Shown piece after piece: positions 1 to 9,588 of a stretch of DNA of 64,000 bases. A program made the position numbers and the translations under genes. The first letter of the stretch is position 1; each line of letters starts with the position of its first letter. The DNA is from Eledone cirrhosa (Eukaryota; Mollusca; Cephalopoda; Octopoda; Eledonidae), in NCBI GenBank assembly GCA_964016885.1, contig OZ024740.1, positions 203,322,377-203,386,376 on the forward strand, in the 5' to 3' direction. A model generated the notes under the pieces. That model ran no database searches, was not told the origin of the DNA, and saw nothing but the letters and a program-made list of their open reading frames with translations.

Positions 1-189
1 CCATGCGTCCTGGAGGCCGAAGGTTGTTTATTTTTTTTCAAGTTTTTGGTTGTCAAAATTAGGGTGCGTCCTCGGCGCCGGGAAATACGGTAAGTATATT
101 AGAATAAAGGCCGGACGGGCTTTCCTACTATTACATCATAGTTAACATCACGGAATGACTAATTCTACCCAGTAGGGAACCACCAAACT

Positions 190-592
190 TATCATCATCA
201 TCATACGTCCGCTTTTCCCTGCTTGCAAGGGTTGGACGGGTCCTATTCAGCACAGCATTTCTCCACTTGTCACGGTCCTTCGTTATCTCCTTGGTGAGTT
301 TCAGCGATCTGAGGTCTGCTCTCACCACCTCCGCCCATGTTTTTCGTGGTCTACCGCTACTGCGTCTTCTCTCCACTGGGACTTCCTGGCACTTCTTCAC
401 CCAGCGGTCATCCTCCATGCGCATCATATGTCCATACCATCTCAGCCTTCTCTCCTGCACACCACAACTTATCCCTCTTATACCCAGTTTCTTTCTCAAC
501 TCGTCTATGCACATTGACATTGCATATCCAACGGAGCATACTTGCTTCCTTTCTCTCCAATCTATCGCATATCTTCTGCAGTTGCTGCCCAT
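190..592 (-). pseudogene. C-terminal domain and 3' tail of the RTE-like LINE
   Basis: The frame contains RRLRWYGHMMRMEDDR, GRPRKTWAEVVRADL and DKWRNAVLNRTRPTLASREK. This block is common in RTE-like elements and recurs in several relics of this window. The coding part runs into CCCTTGCAAGCAGGG and GGACGTATGATGATGATG, the 3' hairpin and short-repeat tail on the minus strand. It is out of frame with the RT portion upstream. Confidence 0.8.
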
Positions 593-728
593 GTCTCACT
601 ACCATGCAGCATCGTGCATCTCACACAGGCATCATATAACCGTCCTTTCGTACGCAGGGAGAAACCCTTCTTTGTCAACAGAGGAAGCAGCTCCCTAAAC
701 TTCTTCCAACCCGTCCTTATTCTAGATA

Positions 729-2216
729 CTATGGCCTCGGAACACCCCCACCCCCTCCCATGCTAATCTGATCACCTAGGTACCGGAAGCTATCAACCAC
801 TTCTATAGAACCCACCTGCATTGGAAAAATGAGTCTATCACAGCGATTACTACTGCCAACTTTCCCTGTACATCTACTGCATACGTAGTTTTCCCTACCT
901 GTTAGTTTCCCTGCTATCCCACTACATCTCTTGTGTACCCAAGATCTGCATTGCATACATTTTATGGAATTTATGCCAGTTCCTTTCCTACATATCGAAC
1001 ATGGCCATTTCCATGATGGAATCAGAGTATTGTCCTCTCTTCTACTTATCAACACTTTTGTTTTAGCTATGTTCACTCTTGATTCCAACTGCTGTTTCCA
1101 TAGCCAGAATTTATTCTCTAACTCCTCTACTGATTCTGCTATAAGAACCAGATCATCAGCATAGAGAAGTTCCCATGGGGATCCAGTCTTAAACTCCTCT
1201 GTTATAGCTTGGAGGACTATAATGAACAAGAGTGGGCTGAGGACAGAATCTTGATGTACACCTACTTGTATCTGGAATTCTTCACTAAACTTCATTCCCA
1301 TTCTCACTTTACTGACGGCACCCCTGTACATAGCTTGCACTGTCCTCACAAACCATTCCTCTACACCTAGTTTCCTTAGGGACCACCAGATGACAGATCG
1401 GGGTACCCTATCAAAGGGCTTCTCTAGGTCAACAAAAGCTAAGTATAGTGGCTTATTCTTCTCTAAGAACCTCTCTTGTAATTGCCTCACTATGAAGAGG
1501 GCATCTGTTGTACTTTTCTGAGGCACAAAACCAAACTGCATCTCATCTAAATTGACCCTTTCTCTAATCAGTTGCGCTAATATTCTCTCTGCCACTTTCA
1601 TAACCTGATCCATCAGCTTTACGCCCCTATAATTGCTCCTCTCTAGAGCATCCCCTTTACCTTTGTAACAATTTATGAGAATACTGCTGCACCAGTCTTT
1701 GTGTATGACACCACCATATATAGCTTGATTAATAATGCGTGCAAATAGTTTAGTGCCTACTTCTCCTGAAGCCTTCAGTATCTTAGCAACTATTCCCGAC
1801 GACCCAGCAGCCTTACCATTCTTCATTTCCTTAATTGCCTCTTGTACCCTATATTCGTCAATCTCAATACCTGGTCCCTCTGTCGGGTCTACTGGGGGTA
1901 ATACCTCTCTGTCCCATTCATTCTCTACATTCATCAGTCTCTCATAATGACATTTCCAGGCCTCCTTCTTTTGCTCATTCGTAACACTAAGTACACCAGC
2001 ATCATTCCGGACACACTTATCTCCAACAACATCCTGATTTGCACTGACACACTGCCTTGCAATGCGGAACACCACACGTCTCTGATCTTCCCGTCGCAGA
2101 ACATTGGCAAACCTCCTACTCTCAGCCTCCCTGCGTGCTAAGTACACCTGACGTCTAACTTCTCTCTTAGTGGCTATGTATCTGTCTCTACCCCACCATT
2201 TTGCCAAGCTTTCCAT
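729..2216 (-). pseudogene. Reverse transcriptase with embedded PHD-type zinc finger (LINE)
   Basis: A 495-codon open frame. Residues about 190-360 carry RT blocks: SNYRGVKL (194-201), FGFVPQKSTTDA (228-239), FVDLEKPFDRVPR (261-273) and the catalytic YADD (352-355). Residues 406-449 form a C4HC3 finger: C406, C409, C420, C423, H428, C431, C446 and C449. DSFRYLGD (475-482) follows, as in related LINEs. Changes such as EKPFDR and HQDSVLSP, where relatives usually have EKAFDR and HQGS, suggest decay although the frame is still open. It joins a different frame at each end. Not a host gene. Confidence 0.85.
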
Positions 2217-2564
2217 GCCAATCTTTTGTCTCTAATGGCCCTATCTACCGTGTTGTTACACCACCAGATCACTCTCTGTCTGGTTGAAGCTCTGCCCCAA
2301 CCACAAGTTTCTTCAGTAGCCTGCAGTAAGTTGTCACGCAAGAAATTCCAGTTATCATCTATGTCATACAACTCTAAATCGTCTTCTTTTTCGTCATAAG
2401 CATCTTGAAGGGCTTTGCTAAATTTATATTTTAATGAAAGGTCTTTTAGCTTCCAGGCCTTTCTTTTCCACACCTTCCTGTATGTCTCATTCTTTCTCTT
2501 GTTTACTGAGATGACACTAACGACTAACCTATGCTGTGGGGTACATTCTTCCTCAGGGTATGCC

Positions 2565-3215
2565 TTAGTATTTGACACCATCCGTCTGTCTAACTAGCAG
2601 GAAGTCAATCTGGCTTATGTGCTCGCTTGATTTGTAGGTTATTAGGTGGTTGGTAGGCTCCTGGAAGTTAGTGTTGCAAATGGTTAGAGCATTTGCATCA
2701 CAAAATTCAAGAAGCCCCACTTCTTCATTTCTTGAGCTGTAACCGTCCCCACCATGTACCCCAGTGTATCCATCCTGGAGCTGTCCAATATGTCCATTGA
2801 AGTCCCCTGCTAGCATAACGATGTCTCTGTCCTTGAGGCTGTCTGTAAAAGTTGCTCGTAAAAGCAGTCTTTCTCTTCTTTACCTAGGCCTGCCTGGGGA
2901 GCATAGGCAGAGATGATTGTCAGTAGTCTCTTGCCTACAACTAATCTAAGCTTAATTATTCTATCACTAACTCTAACTACCTCTATTGTCTTATTGATCC
3001 ATCTCTCAGCCAGTAATATGCCCACCCCACCTAACCCATCATCATTACCCACCCAGAAAAGCTTATAACTACGATGTTTGCCTGCGATTAGTCTTGCAGA
3101 GACACCTCTCCATCTCACCTCTTGCACACATCCACATGCCTTCTCTCTAGCATCTCTGCAATCTCACCAGATCTACCTGTTAGAGTGCCAACATTAAGTG
3201 TGGCAACTCTGAGAT
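2565..3215 (-). pseudogene. APE-like endonuclease domain of the RTE-like LINE, frameshifted
   Basis: The first part reads RVATLNVGTLTGRSGEIAEM, then QEVRWRG, then the SAYAPQAG motif. It continues in another frame with LAGDFNGHIG and a late ISQIDFLLVR. These match the order of conserved blocks in apurinic-type endonucleases of non-LTR elements (N-terminal N, QE, GDFN, and a late D in the family). At least two frame changes break it, near 3120 and 2815. In an active element this domain would nick the target DNA to prime reverse transcription. Confidence 0.8.
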
Positions 3216-3224
3216 GCGACGTCC

Positions 3225-3440
3225 CGTTCTTTTTCCTGTTGTGCGATTACTTGATGACAGTCATGGGGTTCCTCACACATGGCCACATTAGCCACCCCAC
3301 TACCGTGCGCAGCCCTAACATGGTTAGTGTTATTGCTGTTTACGCAGTTGTTTTTGTGCGATTGCTTGATAACGGCCAGGGGGTTCTCGCACATGGCCGC
3401 ACCAGCCACCCCACTACCGTGCGCAGCCCTAACATGGTTA
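3225..3440. repeat. Tandem duplication of about 115 bp, two units
   Basis: The block containing CCACCCCACTACCGTGCGCA followed by CCTAACATGGTTAGTGTTAT occurs twice, about 115 bp apart (near 3295 and 3410). Each copy is preceded by a TGCGATTRCTTGAT stretch. It abuts the 5' end of the minus-strand LINE, so it may be a 5' monomer repeat of that element; an independent repeat is equally possible. Confidence 0.7.
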
Positions 3441-3499
3441 GTGTTATTGCTGTTGACACAGTTGTTGCAATTCTTATTTGTTGTGCTCATAATTTTGGC

Positions 3500-3795
3500 A
3501 TTTATTATACTGGTTGGATGCCCTTCCTAACACCAGCACCACTTTACATCATGGACTGGGTGCTTTTATTCGTGCCACCAGCACTGGAGAGGTTGTCTTA
3601 CTGGACTCAGGGGCCCTAACCACCCTTCCATTTTACAGCATGGACTGGGTGCTTTTATTCGTGCCACCAGCACTAAAGAGGTCGTCTTACTGGACTCAGA
3701 GGCCCTACCCACCCCTCCATTTTACAGCATGGACTGGGTGTTTTTGTTCATGCCACCAGCACTAGGGAAGTTGTTTTACTGGACTTAGGGAACTT
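3500..3795. repeat. Tandem repeat of about 97 bp, three units
   Basis: The phrase ATGGACTGGGTGCTTTTATT followed by CGTGCCACCAGCACT occurs at about 3552, 3642 and 3729, separated by TTACTGGACTCA and CCATTTTACAGC blocks. The wording is close to the 3' UTR repeats of the subfamily B LINE described at 44400-45215, so this is probably part of such an element. Confidence 0.7.
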
Positions 3796-4522
3796 CTCTA
3801 CCCCGCACCAATTTATTCGGAGTGGTAGCTCTCCTAGACGAGTTGCCTACATTGCAGCATACGGAGCCTCCGTCCGCCCCTTGTCTGTTCTATAATATAT
3901 TCACGAGGAAGTGGTTAGCATACAGCGTTGGACATGTATACCGAATGTGGTGGAGGTGGGAAGTGAGAACCGTTGCCAGTCACATACACACAAATATAAA
4001 TAACAAATATACAGCCATCTTTATGAAAAGTGTGCGTAACAGCTTCCACTTTTTATACAAACTGTTGTTACACATACTATTTGAACATAATTTGTAGATA
4101 AGAAGAAATGAAATGACACCTATCTTTATAAATCCATACATATATATATGTGTGTGTGTGTTGTTTTTTTTGCGTATTATCAACGATTAGCTCCTCCAAA
4201 CCAGTTGGAAATTACTAGATTTGTAGAAAAAGTGAGGTGAAAGTGGGCGAAAAGACCATCGGAATTTCACACTTCTGGCGTTTGGTGGGAAATAAATAGT
4301 TATTTCTAGCATGAAAATAAACACAAGATGGTCATCATAGGTCTACTCAATCAGCAATAACCAAGGACTAACAACTGTAACTCTCTCTGCTTTCAAAAGA
4401 AGTTGTATGAGAAATTCTATTTCTATTCATATCTCTCTTTCTCTCCAGCCATTCTTCTTTCCTCTATCTATCTATCTTCCTGTCCACCTCTAATTTTTTC
4501 CCTTGTGTTTCTCTTTATCCAG
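3796..4522 (+). other. TSNAX: Intron upstream of the TSNAX terminal exon
   Basis: AT-rich sequence with a short (TA)/(TG) run near 4140-4160 and no coding segment that I recognise. It ends in a pyrimidine-rich tract and the acceptor AG at 4521-4522. No other TSNAX exon is visible to the left, so this intron is at least 4.5 kb. Confidence 0.6.
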
Positions 4523-4815
4523 GTGTTGCTGACTTAACAGGTGAACTAATGAGGATGGCCATAAAATCTATCGGCTGTGGTGATGTTGAAACTCCATTCC
4601 GCATATGTAACTTCTTACGCGAGATCCACACCAACTTCCTCGGTTTTGGCAACACCTGCCGTGAGACATCTTTAAAGATGGTGACCATGAAACAATCTCT
4701 GGACAAAGTGGAGACAACTTGTTATATGATGAAAGTTCGTGGATCTGAAATACCAAAACATGTTATTGTAGATGTTTTGCATTCTGCTGAGCAAGACAAT
4801 GCTAACTTTAATTAA
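4523..4815 (+). CDS. TSNAX: TSNAX, translin-associated factor X: terminal coding exon
   Basis: The exon starts after a pyrimidine-rich acceptor (TTTATCCAG) with two bases that complete a split codon, then reads [16 protein letters not shown]... and ends ...[20 protein letters not shown].. with TAA at 4813-4815. This is the C-terminal helical part of Trax. The DLTGE spacing matches the Asp/Glu pair (D193/E197 in the human numbering I recall) that contributes to the metal site of the C3PO endoribonuclease. Trax partners with translin to cleave small-RNA passenger strands and tRNA-processing products. Trax-typical blocks seen are GNT, KQSL.KVE and [10 protein letters not shown]. The extreme C-terminus differs from vertebrates. 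The exon is intact; upstream exons lie outside the window. The ATG at 4549 is internal, not a start. Confidence 0.9.
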
Positions 4816-4903
4816 CACACTTTTGGTTAAACATTAGCAGATGTTTTACATTATTCTGCTGACCAAAACAACACACACTTCAATTCAAACTCTTATAGTC
4901 AAC

Positions 4904-4909
4904 ATTAAA
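4904..4909 (+). promoter_or_regulatory. Candidate poly(A) signal ATTAAA for TSNAX
   Basis: ATTAAA lies 88 bp after the TSNAX stop codon. It is the nearest recognisable variant of the poly(A) hexamer. LINE-derived sequence begins about 55 bp further on. Confidence 0.35.
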
Positions 4910-4961
4910 ATTTCCATTCAGCTTTTTATTCTTTGGGGTTTAAGTGTTTTCTTTTTTTAGT

Positions 4962-5590
4962 CATCATCATCATCTTCCTCATTTTACATTTGTTTTCCCA
5001 TGCTAACATGAGTTGAATGGGTTGTTACAGACAAATCAGTAAATAATCTAAACTACTGGACCATTTCTCGCTTACATATGTTTTAACCTAGTTTCTATGG
5101 TTAGATGCCCTTCTTAATGCCAAACTCTTTAGAGTTTACTAGGTGCATTTTATCATGGTACCACCACTAGAGAGGTTGTAATGACTTTGGCACAATGGTG
5201 CAGTCCTCTATGACTGGATGCCTTCCTAATGCCAACCACTTTCCAGAGTGCACTCATTGCATTTCATCACCAACACATGAGGCTATGCACAATTAAACAG
5301 GCATTTCAATATTTTTTGTCATGGTTTCTATAGTTAGATGCCCTTCATAATGCCAACCATATTAAAGAGTGCAATACATCATGTTATGCCCTTGACATGT
5401 CCAAAAAGTCCTCTCTAATTCTTCAGCTATGAGAATTAGGTCACCAACATAGAAAAGTGTCTATGGAAACTCAGTCATACAGCTCTCTGTTATGGCCAGG
5501 AAGATTATATATATGATACACTTCTTCATTTCTGTTCTATAGATACTTCCATGGCTGTTGTTTTGATGAACTTTATTCATGTTTTACCCG
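4962..5590 (-). mobile_element. Decayed LINE relic: 3' tail, 3' UTR repeats and RT fragment
   Basis: On the minus strand this ends in a (GATGATGAT) run (4962-4975) with a degenerate hairpin (CCCATGCTAACATGAG) next to it. Blocks with ATGCCCTTCTTAATGCCAA and CACCACTAGAGAGGTTGT follow. At 5400-5480 a stretch corresponds to the YADD region of the RT at 729-2216 (AGAATTAGGTCACCAACATA). It starts just after the TSNAX stop, so TSNAX 3' UTR transcripts may include it. Confidence 0.6.
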
Positions 5591-5866
5591 TCTAAAGATT
5601 GCTAATCAAATGACTCATCTTGTGGATGTCTCATATTGTTAAGTTTTTTTTTTTTCTAGAGGTTTCTTTCCTCAAATATCTGTCTTAAGGAACTTTTTTT
5701 TGTTTCCTTGATGGCTATAATCTTAATTCTTTTAAATCTTCAGCATTTCATTGGATTTTCTTTCTTCCCATTTTTCTTTTGTAATTCCCAACAATTTCAG
5801 TGGTTTTTTAGGGTCAGTTGTATTACTGGGAGTGACTTCCAGAAATGAAGTGAGCATTCTCTAAAG

Positions 5867-6162
5867 CAGTGGTTCCCAACCTTTTGTGCCCTATGCCCCA
5901 TCTCAACATCTCAAACATTTTTATACCCCACTTTGATATAAATACTGTGATGATCAACTACAAAGTGTAAACAAATTGGCGTATGGACGATACCAGATGC
6001 ACAATAACGTGTGGAGGAGGTGAGAGAGGAGTTTCCGACCATAATTTGTTCCAAATTTACCTTGGTGTAAAAGTAATAGGGTAAAATCTAAATTTTGCTC
6101 TCATTAACATCATTTTCAAATTGCCACCCTGTGGGGCATGCACCCCACATTGGGAATCACTG
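5867..6162. mobile_element. hAT-type MITE, 296 bp, with target-site duplication
   Basis: The element begins CAGTGGTTCCCAA and ends TTGGGAATCACTG, so the terminal inverted repeats match at 12 of 13 bases. Eight-base flanks CTCTAAAG (5859-5866) and CTCTAATG (6163-6170) match at 7 of 8, the TSD size of hAT elements. No transposase is present inside, so it is non-autonomous. Confidence 0.8.
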
Positions 6163-6184
6163 CTCTAATGGATGTGCAGTGTGT

Positions 6185-6395
6185 GAACAGTGCTGAGAGA
6201 AAAGCTGAGTGTAAGAGGAATCTGATGTAGTGTGTAGGAGAGAAGACTGATGGTATTAACATATGATGTGTATGGATGATGAGTGTTGTGTGCAGAAATG
6301 CCACAAAATCACAGTGGAATGGAAACCAAGAAAGATCTGGACTGAGGTTGTAAAAGCTGATCTCAAATTGCTGAAGCTCACAAGGGAGATATATA
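6185..6395 (+). mobile_element. C-terminal relic of RTE-like LINE, subfamily A
   Basis: Shares AGTGTGTAGGAGAGAAGACT, GAAATGCCACAAAATC and AAAGCTGATCTCAAATTGCT with the C-terminal domain of the LINE at 190-592 in the opposite orientation. It is heavily diverged, lacks the tail, and stops at a (TA)n tract. Confidence 0.6.
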
Positions 6396-6494
6396 TATAA
6401 AATGTATATATATGTACTTGTATATATATATATATATTTCGTTTCTGAATTTGATTGGCAAGATTCTTTATCTGAAAACGTGTGTTGAAACCGA

Positions 6495-6820
6495 TATTGT
6501 TATACATTTGGGAGGGTCATGTTGCTAATAAGAAACACACGCACCAGTTGCTTTCACTCCAATTTATTATAAATTAAATTTATAAATTTAAGAAATTTGT
6601 AAATTTCCGGTTGGTTGGTTGGTTCCACAACCGGACGGTTGTTCATATATTGTTAAAGTTCTTTTGTCACACATTCTGTGACCTCTTCAGTGACTGGGGA
6701 TTCTTTTCTTTGTTTTGTGCCTCTCCTTTGTTCTGTCTTACACCATCTTGTTTTTGTGTATGTTGTGTGCTTAGTTTGCGCATTTGTTACATCCGGGTGT
6801 CTGTGTGTGTTTTTATTTGT
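6495..6820 (-). mobile_element. Penelope-like element 3' end (terminal fragment)
   Basis: Carries the terminal block GGAGGGTCATGTTGC, ACCAGTTGCTTTCACTCCAA and (GGTT)4, followed by TGTGACCTCTTCAGTGACTG. The same order is present in reverse at 47260-47430, where it follows sequence matching the region downstream of the GIY-YIG frame at 9050-9188. That link is why I call it Penelope-like. The distal block is also repeated, inverted, at 9443-9556. Confidence 0.55.
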
Positions 6821-6823
6821 TTA

Positions 6824-7262
6824 CTAGCAGAGGTACCCGGTGTTGCTCGGGTATTAAATACCAGTTATGTATACCATTTATGTCAATACTTCAGTGCTGC
6901 TTCGAAAACTATACTTTTACAAAATCATCAGCTTTTTCCAAAAGGGGGTTCCTGCCCCCACGGGACCCCTCCTCAATATGTGCCACTTCTGAGAGTTCAC
7001 ATATATCTGTAGAACCATGTGTTCACATTCATCTGTAACCCATGTGTCAAGTTTTGTGAAAATCGGTTGCAAACTCTAGAAGTTATGACGTTTTGTTGCA
7101 TTGCACTGCAGTGCTTCAGTCGACTCCAAGGAAGGGGTTGAAGGGGGTTATCTGCCGGGAGGCCCTACAATCAATATCTAGAAAAATGAAAGTGCCCATG
7201 ACCATCCGGAGTACATAAGTAACCTATGTCTTAAGTTTGGTGAAAATACTGTAGAAATGCAT
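6824..7262 (+). repeat. Dispersed repeat starting with CTAGCAG...CCCGG, family not assigned
   Basis: Begins CTAGCAGAGGTACCCGGTG and contains GTTTTGTGAAAATCGGTTGC. The opening resembles the palindrome at 8104-8140, and a related ACTAGCTGTCCCGCC start occurs at 59107. It has no long reading frame of its own and is followed by (TG)n. Confidence 0.45.
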
Positions 7263-7384
7263 AAGGTTTACACGTGTGTGGGTGTGCGCGCGTATGTGTG
7301 TATGTATATGTATGCGTATGTCCGTCGGTGCATATGTATGTACTGGTCTAAATCTTCACTATTTACATTTACTATTTTAAGGCA

Positions 7385-7505
7385 AAGTTAAAATCCCGTC
7401 GAGGTTAACTTTGCCTTTCATCCTTACAGGGTCGATAAAATGAAGTACCAGTAATGTACTGTGTAATTGCTGGCCTTGTGCCAAAAGTAGAAACAACTAT
7501 TTTAA
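7385..7505 (+). mobile_element. tRNA-derived SINE, 5'-truncated
   Basis: Begins inside the B-box region (AAATCCCGTCGAGGTTAACT) and continues TTTGCCTTTCATCCTTACAG and GGTCGATAAAATGAAGTACC to an AAGTAGAAACAACTATT end. It lacks the tRNA-like head found in the copies at 13498 and 39661. Confidence 0.75.
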
Positions 7506-7621
7506 TAACCTGTCATTTACGTTTTCAATTTTATTTACATCATTCTTAAACTCCGGGGCTGGAAATCATTTGGTTATTTTAAATAGAATATTAGTCTAAC
7601 GACTCCATTTACACCTTAAAC

Positions 7622-8103
7622 TTGGTCTTGTCTTTGCATGAAATTGTTCTTCTCGGTCCACATAACAACGTATTATCATCGCTTAATAGAACGCTGGAAA
7701 GCTGCACAAACACACATACACACGCGCACGCACACTTGTTAATTAGTTATAGCTTTCCCTCCCCTCTTCCACTGTCATCTATCAAACACAGTGTCTGTCG
7801 CTTTCTCTCATTCTCCCGCTATCCCCCTCTTTTAGTCTGTTTCTTTCACTTTCACTCTTCCTTTTTCATTTTTATAGATATAGAGATTTTTTCTGTGCAA
7901 AGTCATACCTATAGTCAGTTTTATCGATTTTTTTTACCTGGGCAAAGGAGGAGTCGATCATTCGCAATGTCGTGCCAACCTGCCCTGATAAATTTGTGGT
8001 TGATTACAAAAAAAATTTTGAAAATCGGCCTTGCGGATCAAAAGTTGCTGCGGAACAGACACACACACACACAGACAGACATTTTCATTTTTATAGATAT
8101 AGA
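7622..8103. repeat. CA/CT-rich low-complexity region
   Basis: Pyrimidine-rich sequence with (CA)n near 7705-7735 and 8060-8075. TTTTTATAGATATAGA occurs twice (about 7870 and 8087). I see no supportable gene; the open frames follow the low-complexity composition. Confidence 0.5.
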
Positions 8104-8140
8104 CTAGCAGAAAACCACCCGGTGGGTGGTTTTCTGCTAG
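8104..8140. repeat. 37-bp perfect inverted repeat
   Basis: CTAGCAGAAAACCACCC (8104-8120), spacer GGT, then its exact reverse complement (8124-8140). The arm start matches the opening of the dispersed repeat at 6824, so it may be the junction of two inverted repeat ends. Confidence 0.85.
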
Positions 8141-9049
8141 CAAATCTAGTGTATATACTGATATTGTTGAGATTTGGATGAGAAATGTTTTCGGCACATG
8201 TTCACCGTCTCTCGGTGTGTCTTTTATGCATGTATAAATATATATGTTATCTATACGGTGAAATCTTTGAAATAAATATGTTAAAACGAAAAAGGCGAAA
8301 ATAAATAACTGGCGGTTAGAAAAAAATATTCCTATGAAATTTTAATCATTCCATTAGGTGTGAATAAGGAAATATATTTTTATTGTCAAAACAAAGGTTC
8401 AAAAGTTAAACTTCAATTTTTTGAATTATTTCCAATTTTTTCATGAAATTGAACACTGGACATTGGCTGCTGGAAATGGAAATTAAATCGTATTTAATTG
8501 TATTTAAATTTCTAACCTTATTTTATTATTTATATTTTTTCAATAAGAAATAAAAAAAAAAAATAAAAAAATTGAACAAATCAAACGTAGGTTATGGAAC
8601 TGCGCAATCTGATTAATAAATTACCTCATCAGCAGCAACCTTCTTCAAATGGTCCTTATTATCAGCAGCAACAACCACAAATTCAATGGCAACCTTCTTC
8701 AAATCACAAATTCAATGGCAACCTTCTTCGCATGGTGTCAAGTCAGAACCGCCTCGAACTGGTTACTTCTGACTTGTGCAAGGTGTCTCTATAGCAACCA
8801 GCGATTCCCTCGGCCTCAGTGACCAAAGTCAGTGGAGAAGGGAAGGTAATGTTTCTATAAAGGAAGGGGAAGGTAATATTTCTGTAGCACGTGTTTTAGC
8901 GTCTATTCACTCTCTCTCTCTCCCTCCCGCTATCCCCCTCTCGTAGTCTGTCTCTTTCTTTCACTCTCACTCTCTCTCTACGCACGTGTTTCCACTGTCG
9001 GACAGACAGACAGAGAAATTGCTGGTTATATATATAAGTAGATTTACAT
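8141..9049. other. AT-rich stretch, no gene seen
   Basis: A Q-rich open frame at 8594-8794 contains an internal near-duplication (CAGCAGCAAC / AATGGCAACCTTCTTC), which explains its composition. It has no recognisable domain. CT-rich low complexity lies at 8905-8980. I see no supportable gene. Confidence 0.4.
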
Positions 9050-9455
9050 GTTACTAGTTGGTTGTTTGTTCTATGTGTGTGTGTTTTCATTTTGTCCTTA
9101 ATTGTAAGTTGTGATGTTGCTATTCCATTCATGTTTTCTATTTAATTTTGGTTGGAGTTCATTTATGTTTATTGCCTCTGTGATTTGTCTAAACATTGCA
9201 TCTTTTCTGTGTGTAGATTTTATTTTTATTTCTGTTCTCTAATTTGCCCTTATGTTCTATTTTAGCATGTTGGTAGAGTACTGATGATTCTTTTCTATCT
9301 TGAAGCTCTCGCCAGTGTCCATTTAATCGTTCTCCTATACTACGAGCTGTCTCACCTATGTACACTATATTCTTATCTTTACATTGTCCCTCAGTACATC
9401 TTATGCTATATACTATGTTTCTAGTTTTGCAGTTAATATGGGTGGAACCAACCAA
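9050..9455 (-). pseudogene. GIY-YIG endonuclease domain of a Penelope-like element
   Basis: An 88-codon minus-strand frame (9455-9189) reads NCKTRNIVYSIRC, then KNIVYIGETARSIGERLNGH, then SVLYQHAKIEHKG. The IVY...VYIGET...R order is the GIY-YIG nuclease core, with the conserved Arg in the ARSIGER helix. This domain follows the RT in Penelope-like retroelements. The downstream stretch 9050-9188 matches 47090-47230, the 3' part of another copy. The frame starts at an abrupt junction with an inverted terminal block (9443-9556), so the RT part is missing. Confidence 0.75.
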
Positions 9456-9550
9456 CCAACCGGAAATTTATAAATTTAATTTATAATAAATTGGAGTGAA
9501 AGCAACTGGTGCATGTGTTTCTTATTGGCAACATGACCCTCCCAAAGTAT

Positions 9551-9556
<6 letters not shown>
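9443..9556 (+). mobile_element. Penelope-like terminal block in inverted orientation
   Basis: GGAACCAACCAACCAACCGG through AACATGACCCTCCCAAAGTA. It is the reverse complement of 6495-6626 at high identity. It points away from the GIY-YIG frame, so the two pieces form a back-to-back junction. A (TA)n run follows to 9587. Confidence 0.65.
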
Positions 9557-9587
<31 letters not shown>

Positions 9588-9588
9588 G

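Larger units (their letters stand above)
190..3215 (-). mobile_element. Nearly full-length, decayed RTE-like non-LTR retrotransposon (subfamily A)
   Basis: On the minus strand this reads, in order, an APE-type endonuclease (about 3215-2565), a linker, a reverse transcriptase with a C4HC3 zinc finger (2216-729), and a C-terminal domain (592-190). It ends in a hairpin-like segment and a short (GATGAT)-type tail at 190-205. The coding parts sit in different frames, so the copy is dead in place. The short-repeat 3' end and the C-terminal GRPRKTW motif are typical of RTE-like LINEs; I cannot separate RTE, RTE-X and Proto2 by eye. Fragments of the same subfamily recur at 6185, 9589, 12940, 13872, 48235 and 62062. 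Confidence 0.85.

Noticed and set aside
267..698. Plus-strand frames of 100-143 codons opposite the LINE C-terminus
   Set aside because: Antisense shadow of the minus-strand LINE coding sequence.
6824..7262. A hammerhead ribozyme associated with Penelope-like elements
   Set aside because: I looked for the CTGATGAG and GAAA core in suitable spacing near the Penelope-like ends and did not find it.
8594..8794. A Q-rich small protein
   Set aside because: Its composition comes from a local CAGCAGCAAC duplication; there is no conserved motif, no splice context and an AT-rich repeat setting.
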